64,000 nt of DNA from Alterluteimonas quercicellularis (lineage in GTDB: Bacteria; Pseudomonadota; Gammaproteobacteria; Xanthomonadales; Xanthomonadaceae), in assembly GCF_021191635.1 (NCBI RefSeq), contig NZ_JAIWPR010000007.1, forward strand, positions 1 through 64,000, written 5' to 3'. This document shows, one piece after another, positions 57,467-64,000 of the stretch. Each line of letters starts with the position of its first letter. The first letter of the stretch is position 1. Made by a program: the position numbers and the translations under genes. The notes under the pieces are model-generated. The model did no database searches. It had not been told where the DNA came from and saw only the letters and a program-made list of their open reading frames with translations.

Positions 57467-58243
57467 ATGAAGAACAACACCTTGGCTATTGCGCTTGCAT
57501 CGCTGCTGGTGGGCGGCGTCGCGGTGGCGGCGTTCCAGAGCAACCGCGACGACCGGCCTGCGGGCGATGCCGTCGAGACAGTGGACGGCGACACCCTGCC
57601 GGCCGGCGGCCGCCTGGAGTATGCGGACGTGCTGCGCGTGGAGCCGGTGACCGAGCGCCAGGACCTCTACGCCACGGTGCTGGGCAGCGAGCCGATCCGC
57701 GAGACCACCACGCACTCCTCGCCGCGCCAGGTCTGCGAGGACGTGGTGGTGCAGGAACGCCTGCCCGAGCGCGACGGCAACGTCGGCGGCACGGTCGCCG
57801 GTGCGGTGATCGGCGGCCTGGTCGGCAACCAGGTCGGCAGCGGCAACGGCCGCAAGCTGGCCACCGCCGCGGGCGCCACCGCCGGCGGCTTCATCGGCAA
57901 CCGCGTCGACCGCAACCACGTGGGCGGCCGGGTCGTCGAGCGGGTCGACCGCCAGTGCCGCACCGTGCAGGACAGCTCGCAGTCCTCGCAGGTCGTGGCC
58001 TACGACGTGACCTACCGCAACCCGGACGGCAGCACCGGCACGATGCGCACCGACAGCAAGCCGGGCGAGCGCATCAAGCTCGGCGCCGAGGACGTGCCGG
58101 TCGCCTACGACGTGACCTACCGCTTCGACGGCCAGGAGCGCACCGTGCGCCTGGACCAGCGCCCGGGCGAGCGCCTGCCGGTGCTGGACGGCCAGGTCGT
58201 CACCCAGACCGCGGCCATGGACGACCGGGCGCGCCTGCAGTAG
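57467..58243 (+). CDS. Glycine-zipper 2TM-domain periplasmic/envelope protein
   Basis: A 258-residue protein with a signal-like N-terminus (LAIALASLLVGGVAVAAF) but no lipobox. The middle is a glycine-zipper region (NVGGTVAGAVIGGLVGNQVG and ATAAGATAGGFIGNRVD), flanked by two Cys residues (RQVCEDVVV, RQCRTVQ). The C-terminal half holds two similar modules of the kind VVAYDVTYRNPDG and VPVAYDVTYRFDG, each followed by KPGERI/RPGERL. AAGGAG stands seven bases before the ATG. A strong terminator follows, so it is a single-gene unit. Function unknown; similar proteins are linked to envelope stress. Confidence 0.85.
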   Translation: MKNNTLAIALASLLVGGVAVAAFQSNRDDRPAGDAVETVDGDTLPAGGRLEYADVLRVEPVTERQDLYATVLGSEPIRETTTHSSPRQVCEDVVVQERLPERDGNVGGTVAGAVIGGLVGNQVGSGNGRKLATAAGATAGGFIGNRVDRNHVGGRVVERVDRQCRTVQDSSQSSQVVAYDVTYRNPDGSTGTMRTDSKPGERIKLGAEDVPVAYDVTYRFDGQERTVRLDQRPGERLPVLDGQVVTQTAAMDDRARLQ

Positions 58244-58271
58244 GACGCGTCCCGTCCCATCGAGCGGACCC

Positions 58272-58305
58272 GACGGGGCCGGCGCGAGCCGGCCCCGTCT
58301 TCGTT
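58272..58305 (+). terminator. Terminator after the glycine-zipper protein gene
   Basis: GACGGGGCCGGC (58272-58283) pairs perfectly with GCCGGCCCCGTC (58288-58299) across a GCGA loop; the T-run is broken (TTCGTT). Confidence 0.75.
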
Positions 58306-58407
58306 CCGGTGTAAGGTGCGGGGCACCGACGCCCATGACGGCGGTTTCACGGCTGCTTGCGCGGCGTGCGGCCAAGGTAGGCGTTTCCCTTCTGTCGGAT
58401 CAGCCCG

Positions 58408-61400
58408 ATGCTCGAAGCCTGGCGGCCGTTCGCCCACTGGTTGAGACTGCGTCGCCGGCTGTGGCGATGGGGACGGGCCGCCACCCAGAAACCGCTGGCG
58501 CGCGAGCAGCCGCTGCGGGCGCAGCTCTTCGGCGCCGAGCAGATGGAAGCGCACGGGCGCAGCCTCGCCGCCCAGCACCGGCTGCAGGCCGGCACCGGCC
58601 CCGAACTGCTGCTGGCGCGGTTGCGCGAGAACGAGGGCCTGCTCGACGACGCCTCCAACCTGCTCACCGCGATGGTGCGCGACGACCTGCGGATCACCCC
58701 CGCCGGCGAGTGGCTGCTGGACAACTACTACCTGATCGAGGAGCAGATCCGGCTCGCGCGCCGCCACCTGCCCAAGGGCTACAGCCGCGAGCTGCCCTCG
58801 CTGGCCGAGGGCCCGTCGGCGGGGATGCCGCGCGTCTACGACCTGGCGATGGAGGCGATCGCGCACGGCGACGGCCGCGTCGATGCCGAGACGCTGAGCC
58901 GCCTGGTCGCCGCCTACCAGACCGTGAGCCCGCTCAAGCTGGGCGAACTGTGGGCGATCCCGATCATGCTGCGGCTGGCGGTGCTGGAGAACCTGCGCCG
59001 GATCAGCGTGCGGATCATGCGCGACGCCGCCGACCACCGGCTGGCGACCGAATGGGGCCGCCGCCTGAGCGACACCGCGCAGCGCGCGCCGAAGGACGTG
59101 GTGCTGGTGCTGGCCGACATGGCCCGCGCGCGGCCGCCGGCGACCAGCGCCTTCGTGGCCGAGCTGATGCGGCGCCTGCAGGGGCGCGGGGCCGCGCTGG
59201 CGATGCCGCTGGACTGGATCGAGCAGTGGCTGGCCGACGCCGGCCGCAGCGTCGAGGCGCTGGTGCACGGCGAGGGCCAGAAGCAGGCCGCCGACCAGGT
59301 CTCCATCCGCAACAGCATCGGCAGCCTGCGCTTCCTGGCGAGCATGGACTGGCGCGAGTTCGTGGAGACGATGAGCATCGTCGAGCAGACCCTGCGCCAG
59401 GACCCGGACGGCACCTACGCGCGGATGGACTTCAACACCCGCGACCACTACCGCCACGTGGTGGAGCGTATCGCCCGGCAGAGCGGGGCGCCGGAAACGG
59501 AGGTGGCGCGCATCGCGCTGGAGGCCGCGCGCGCCGCCGCCGGCGCGCAGGACGGGCGCGCGCACGTCGGCTACTACCTGATCGACGACGGCTTCGAGCA
59601 CATGCGCGCATCCGTCGCCGCGCTCGGGCCCGGGATCGCGCCGGTGCGCCGCGGCCTGCGCCGCGTGCCGCTGGCGGCCTACCTGGTGCCGATCGGGGTG
59701 GTCACCTTCGGCTTCGCCCTCGCGCTGCTGGCCGACGCGGGCGCGGCGTGGCCGCATCCGGCGCTGCGCTGGGCGCTGGCCGCGCTGGCGGTGGTGGTCT
59801 TCAGCGAGATGGCCATCGCCCTGGTCAACTGGGCGGCCACGCTGCTGGTGCTGCCCAAGCCGCTGCCGCGGCTGGACTTCTCGCGCGGCATCCCCAGCGA
59901 CGCGCGCACGCTGGTGGCGGTGCCGACGCTGATCGGCAGCACCGAAGCCGTCGACGAGCTGGTCGAGGGCCTGGAGGTGCGCTTCCTCGCCAACCGCGGG
60001 CTGCACCTGCACTTCGCCCTGCTGACCGACTTCCCCGACGCGCCGCAGGCCGAGCTGCCCGGCGACGACGCGCTGCTGGCCTACGCCGAGCAGCAGGTGC
60101 GGCGCCTCAACGCGCGCTACGCGCCCGAGCGCATCGAGGCCGGCGGCGACCTGTTCTTCCTGTTCCACCGCGGCCGCGAGTGGAACCCGCGCGAGGGCGT
60201 GTGGATGGCCCGCGAGCGCAAGCGCGGCAAGCTGGCGGCGCTGAACCGCCTGCTGCGCGACGGCCGCCACGACGGCTTCATGCGCGTGGTCGGCGACACC
60301 GAGGCGCTGACCAACGTGCGCTACGTCATCACCCTGGACACCGACACGCTGCTGCCGCGCGACGCCGCGCGCGAGCTGGCCGGGACCATGGCGCACCCGC
60401 TCAACCGGCCGCGCTTCGACGAGCGCAGGCGCCGCGTGACCCGCGGCTACGGCATCCTGCAGCCCGGCGTGGGCAGCACGATGAGCGGGCGCCGCGGCTC
60501 GCGCTTCGCGCGCCTGTTCGGCAGCGAGTCGGGCATCGACCCCTACACCCGCACGGTGTCGGACGTGTACCAGGACCTGTTCGCGGAAGGCTCGTTCGTC
60601 GGCAAGGGCATCTACGACGTCGACGCCTTCGAGCACGCGCTGGCCGGGCGCATGCCCGACGACCGCATCCTCAGCCACGACCTGCTGGAGGGCTGCTACG
60701 CGCGCGCCGGGCTGGTCAGCGACGTGCGCCTGTACGAGGACCACCCGGCGCGCTACGCCGCCGACATGAAGCGGCGCGCGCGCTGGGTGCGCGGCGACTG
60801 GCAGCTGCTGCCGTGGCTGCTGCCGTGGGTGCCGACCGGCGGCGGCGCGCGCGAGCGCAACCCGCTGTCGTGGCTGTCGCGCGGCAAGCTGCTCGACAAC
60901 CTGCGCCGCAGCCTGGTGCCGATCGCGGTGCTGGCGCTGCTGCTGGCCGGCTGGTGGCTGCTGCCGCAGCCGCTGGCGTGGACCCTGTGGCTGGCCTGCC
61001 TGTGGCTGCTGCCGGTGCTGCTGCCGGGCGTGCACGACGCCATCGTCAGGCCGGTCGACATGGCGCCGGAGCCGCACCTGCTGCAGGTGGGGCGCGGCGT
61101 GTCGCGGCAGCTGGCGCGGGCGCTGGTCGCGATCGCCTGCCTGCCCTACGAGGCGGCCGTGAACGCCGTGGCGATCCTGCGCACGCTGGCGCGGATGCTG
61201 GTCACGCGCCGGCACCTGCTGCAGTGGAACCCGTCGCGGGAGGTGGAGCGCGGGCTGGGCGCCAGGCGCGCCCACGAGGCCTGGGCGATGGCGCCGGCGG
61301 CGCTGTTCGCGGCCGGCGTCGGCGCCGCGCTGTGGTGGCGCAACCCGGCGGCGTTCTGGGTCGCCGCGCCGTGGCTCGCGCTGTGGCTGGCCGCGCCGCT

Positions 61401-64000
61401 GCTGATGACCTGGCTGGGGCGGCCGCCGCGCGCGGAGCGGGCGCGGCTGTCCGCGGACGACACCGCGTTCCTGGGCCGGCTGGCGCGGCGCACCTGGGCG
61501 TTCTTCGAGGTCCACGTCCGCGCCGAGGACCACTGGCTGCCGCCGGACAATCTGCAGGAGCACCCGGCCGAGGCGCTCGCGCGCCGCACCTCGCCGACCA
61601 ACATCGGGCTGTCGCTGCTCGCCAACCTGGCGGCCTGGGACTTCGGCTACCTGCAGGCCGGCGAGCTCGCCGCGCGCGTGCGCCGCACCCTGGACACGAT
61701 GGAGCGGCTGGAACGGCACCGCGGGCACTTCTACAACTGGTACGACACCCAGACCCTGCGCCCGCTGCCGCCGCGCTACGTCTCCACCGTGGACAGCGGC
61801 AACCTCGCCGGCCACCTGCTGACCCTGCGCCAGGGCCTGCTGGCGATCGGCGACGCGCCGCTGCTGACGCCGCAGTTCGCCGACGGGCTGGCCGATACGC
61901 TGGGGGTGCTGGCGGAGAGCGCGGGCGAGGCCGGCCGCACCGGGGAACTGGCCGCGCGCATCGGCGCCTTCGGCGAGCGGCTGTCGGCGCTGCGCGCCGC
62001 CTGGCCGGCGCGGATCGCCGATGCGCTGGCGCGGGCCGAAGCGCTGCAGGCCGATGCCGAGGCGGTGGACGCGGCCTGGGAGGCGGCCGGCCTGGCGAGG
62101 GCGGCGCCGCACTGGCCGCAGGCGCTCGCCGAGGCCTGCCGGCGCGCGCGCGAGGACCTGGCGCCGTTCGCGGACGCGCAGGATGCGCGCGCGGACGCGG
62201 ACGGGCGGCTGCCGACGCTGCGCGAGCTGCTCGCCAGCGAGGACCGCGCATTGCGCGCCGCGGCGCGCGCGCGGCTGCAGGAGCTGGACCGGCTGGCGCA
62301 CATCGCCGGCCAGTTCTCGCTGATGGAGTACGGCTTCCTGTACGACGCGCCGCAGCGGCTGCTGTCGATCGGCTACAACGTCGACGAGCGGCGGCTGGAC
62401 GCGGGCTACTACGACCTGCTGGCCTCCGAGGTGCGGCTGTGCAGCTTCGTGGCGATCGCGCAGGGCAAGCTGCCGCAGGAGAGCTGGTTCGCGCTCGGGC
62501 GGCTGCTGACCGAGGTGGACGGCGAGGCGACGCTGCTGTCGTGGAGCGGCTCGATGTTCGAGTACCTGATGCCGCAGCTGGTCATGCCGAGCTACCCGGA
62601 CACGCTGCTCGACCGCACCGTGCGCAGCGCGGTGGCCGCGCAGATCCACCACGGGCGCCAGCGCGACGTGCCATGGGGCGTGTCGGAATCGGGCTACAAC
62701 GCGGTGGACGCCCAGCTCAACTACCAGTACCGCGCCTTCGGCGTGCCCGGCCTGGGGCTGAAGCGCGGCCTGGCCCAGGACCTGGTGATCGCGCCCTACG
62801 CGACCATGCTGGCGGCCATGGTCGCGCCGGAAGCGGCCACCGAGAACCTGCGCCGCATGGCCGCGCTGGGCTTCTCCGGCCGCTTCGGCATGTACGAAGC
62901 GGTGGACTACACCCGCGCGCGGGTACCGCGCGGGCAGGACCACGCGGTGCTCCGCTCGTACATGGCCCACCACCAGGGCATGGGGCTGCTGGCCCTGGAC
63001 TACCTGCTGCGCGAGCAGCCGATGCAGCGCCGCTTCGTCGCCGACGCCGAGTTCCAGGCCACCCTGCTGCTGCTGCAGGAGCGCATCCCGAGGACCGGGG
63101 TGTTCCATCCCCACGAGGCGGAGGTGGCCGGCGTGCGCGCGGTGCAGGACCAGCAGGAGACGCGCCTGCGGGTGGTGCGCGATCCCGGGCTGCCGCGCCC
63201 GGAGGTGCAGCTGCTGTCCAACGGGCGCTGCCACGGCATGCTGACCAGCGCCGGCGGCGGCTACCTGCGCCGGGGCGACGTCGCCGTCACCCGCTGGCGC
63301 GAGGACGGCACGCGCGACGCCTGGGGCCAGTGGTGCTACCTGCGCGACGTCGGCAGCGGCGACGTGTGGTCGGCCGCGCACCAGCCGACCTGCGTGCCCG
63401 TGGAGCACTACGAGGCGATCTTCTCCGACGCCAAGGTGGAGTTCCGCGGGCGCCGCCGCGGCTACGACAGCCACCTGGAGATCGCGGTCTCGCCCGAGGA
63501 CGACATCGAGCTGCGCCGGCTGCGCATCGGCAACCACGGCCGCCGCGCGCGGGTCGTCGAGATCACCACCTACGCCGAGGTGGTGCTGGCGCCGGCGGCG
63601 GCCGACGAGGCGCACCCGGCCTTCGGCAACCTGTTCGTGCAGACCGAGATCGTGCGCGAGAAGCAGGCGCTGCTGTGCACGCGGCGGCCGCGCTCGCACG
63701 AGGAATCGCCGCCGTGGATGCTGCACCTGGTCGCCGTCCACGACGCGCACGTGCAGTCGATCTCCTACGAGACCGACCGCGCGCGCTTCATCGGCCGCGG
63801 GCGCAGCGCGCGGCTGCCGCGGGCGCTGGTCGAGGACGAGGCGCTGTCGGACACCGCCGGCTCGGTGCTGGACCCGGTCGTGGCGATCCGCTGCCGGATC
63901 GAGCTGGAGCCGGACCAGATCGCGGTGATCGACATGGTCACCGGCGTCGGCGCCGACCGCGCCGCCTGCGCCGCCCTGATCGACAAGTACCGCGACCGCC
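58408..64000 (+). CDS. ndvB: Cyclic beta-1,2-glucan synthase (NdvB/ChvB type), partial
   Basis: The frame stays open from the ATG at 58408, the first start after a stop at 58378, to the window edge: 1864 codons of a protein that is usually about 2800 residues. After an N-terminal soluble region come membrane helices near 424-475, then the GT84 glycosyltransferase domain with the DxD-like TLDTDTLLPR (Asp644, Asp646), HDLLEGCYARAGL (757 on) and RWVRGDWQ (792-799). More helices lie near 836-875 and 960-1000. A GH94-related part follows with WGVSESGYNAVD and SYMAHHQGMGLLAL (about 1520). It would make periplasmic cyclic glucan from UDP-glucose. The end lies outside. Confidence 0.93.
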   Translation, partial: MLEAWRPFAHWLRLRRRLWRWGRAATQKPLAREQPLRAQLFGAEQMEAHGRSLAAQHRLQAGTGPELLLARLRENEGLLDDASNLLTAMVRDDLRITPAGEWLLDNYYLIEEQIRLARRHLPKGYSRELPSLAEGPSAGMPRVYDLAMEAIAHGDGRVDAETLSRLVAAYQTVSPLKLGELWAIPIMLRLAVLENLRRISVRIMRDAADHRLATEWGRRLSDTAQRAPKDVVLVLADMARARPPATSAFVAELMRRLQGRGAALAMPLDWIEQWLADAGRSVEALVHGEGQKQAADQVSIRNSIGSLRFLASMDWREFVETMSIVEQTLRQDPDGTYARMDFNTRDHYRHVVERIARQSGAPETEVARIALEAARAAAGAQDGRAHVGYYLIDDGFEHMRASVAALGPGIAPVRRGLRRVPLAAYLVPIGVVTFGFALALLADAGAAWPHPALRWALAALAVVVFSEMAIALVNWAATLLVLPKPLPRLDFSRGIPSDARTLVAVPTLIGSTEAVDELVEGLEVRFLANRGLHLHFALLTDFPDAPQAELPGDDALLAYAEQQVRRLNARYAPERIEAGGDLFFLFHRGREWNPREGVWMARERKRGKLAALNRLLRDGRHDGFMRVVGDTEALTNVRYVITLDTDTLLPRDAARELAGTMAHPLNRPRFDERRRRVTRGYGILQPGVGSTMSGRRGSRFARLFGSESGIDPYTRTVSDVYQDLFAEGSFVGKGIYDVDAFEHALAGRMPDDRILSHDLLEGCYARAGLVSDVRLYEDHPARYAADMKRRARWVRGDWQLLPWLLPWVPTGGGARERNPLSWLSRGKLLDNLRRSLVPIAVLALLLAGWWLLPQPLAWTLWLACLWLLPVLLPGVHDAIVRPVDMAPEPHLLQVGRGVSRQLARALVAIACLPYEAAVNAVAILRTLARMLVTRRHLLQWNPSREVERGLGARRAHEAWAMAPAALFAAGVGAALWWRNPAAFWVAAPWLALWLAAPLLMTWLGRPPRAERARLSADDTAFLGRLARRTWAFFEVHVRAEDHWLPPDNLQEHPAEALARRTSPTNIGLSLLANLAAWDFGYLQAGELAARVRRTLDTMERLERHRGHFYNWYDTQTLRPLPPRYVSTVDSGNLAGHLLTLRQGLLAIGDAPLLTPQFADGLADTLGVLAESAGEAGRTGELAARIGAFGERLSALRAAWPARIADALARAEALQADAEAVDAAWEAAGLARAAPHWPQALAEACRRAREDLAPFADAQDARADADGRLPTLRELLASEDRALRAAARARLQELDRLAHIAGQFSLMEYGFLYDAPQRLLSIGYNVDERRLDAGYYDLLASEVRLCSFVAIAQGKLPQESWFALGRLLTEVDGEATLLSWSGSMFEYLMPQLVMPSYPDTLLDRTVRSAVAAQIHHGRQRDVPWGVSESGYNAVDAQLNYQYRAFGVPGLGLKRGLAQDLVIAPYATMLAAMVAPEAATENLRRMAALGFSGRFGMYEAVDYTRARVPRGQDHAVLRSYMAHHQGMGLLALDYLLREQPMQRRFVADAEFQATLLLLQERIPRTGVFHPHEAEVAGVRAVQDQQETRLRVVRDPGLPRPEVQLLSNGRCHGMLTSAGGGYLRRGDVAVTRWREDGTRDAWGQWCYLRDVGSGDVWSAAHQPTCVPVEHYEAIFSDAKVEFRGRRRGYDSHLEIAVSPEDDIELRRLRIGNHGRRARVVEITTYAEVVLAPAAADEAHPAFGNLFVQTEIVREKQALLCTRRPRSHEESPPWMLHLVAVHDAHVQSISYETDRARFIGRGRSARLPRALVEDEALSDTAGSVLDPVVAIRCRIELEPDQIAVIDMVTGVGADRAACAALIDKYRDR

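Noticed and set aside
58117..63750. A 1877-codon open frame on the minus strand
   Set aside because: It is antisense to the NdvB-like gene. Its product is low-complexity (Arg, Gln, His, Val, Ala rich) without any domain, while the plus frame shows clear GT84 and GH94-type motifs.

Overview
The window is high-GC chromosomal DNA that looks like a gammaproteobacterium of the Xanthomonadaceae/Lysobacteraceae type (Lysobacter, Luteimonas, Xanthomonas relatives). The reasons are the FimX/PilB-type PilZ gene behind holB, the reduced fab cluster with a kinase-like gene between fabH and fabD, a YdbH/DUF1318 pair, an NdvB-like cyclic glucan synthase, and two families of short intergenic repeats (a GTAGGAGCGCGC... 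inverted repeat and GGGATTC-type direct repeats). The genus is inferred from gene content only. No transposase, integrase, phage gene, CRISPR array, tRNA or rRNA was recognised.

Layout. 1-2 kb: end of dnaX, ybaB, recR and a HIT hydrolase. 2.1-6.5 kb (minus): moxR, DUF58, tgpA and an Slp-type lipoprotein in one tightly overlapping operon, divergent from a family 39 glycosyltransferase. 8.6-9.6 kb (minus): a Maf nucleotide pyrophosphatase and a small membrane protein. 9.7-20.8 kb: a long plus-strand run with a near-consensus promoter, yceD-rpmF-fabH-(kinase-like)-fabD-fabG-acpP-fabF, then pabB-mltG-tmk-holB-pilZ. plsX and pabC are missing from their familiar places and an AraC-type regulator fragment lies before pabB. 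20.9-24 kb: a small unknown gene and a TetR regulator with a palindromic operator, then a convergent FadB/FadJ-type beta-oxidation protein. 24.2-33.3 kb: rpoE-rseA-mucD behind an RpoE-type promoter, then lepA, lepB, a DUF4845 protein, rnc, era and recO. 33.5-37 kb: a receiver-HPt protein, divergent from ydbH and a lipoprotein that resembles YnbE joined to YdbL. 37-42.3 kb: rlmD, a CYTH protein, a FrnE-type DsbA, nagZ, hpt and a thiopurine-nucleoside phosphorylase. 42.3-47.9 kb (minus): lldP-lldR-lldD-dld for lactate import and oxidation, with two LldR-type operators flanking the promoter. 48.4-58.3 kb: two cold-shock genes with clear terminators, an FAD monooxygenase coupled to an AidB-like flavoprotein, outer-membrane phospholipase A, several small envelope proteins, tcdA and tatD. 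58.4 kb to the end: the first two thirds of a very large NdvB/ChvB-type cyclic beta-1,2-glucan synthase.

Most genes are housekeeping: replication and repair, fatty acid synthesis, translation and membrane protein processing, envelope maintenance and stress response. I did not find a clear new defence or mobile system. The more unusual signals are the repeat family that sits at gene 3' ends and supplies stop codons, the YnbE-YdbL-like fusion, the kinase-fold protein lacking its catalytic aspartate inside the fab cluster, a PabB with a TrpE-like active-site motif, and a MucD protease with a collagen-like linker.
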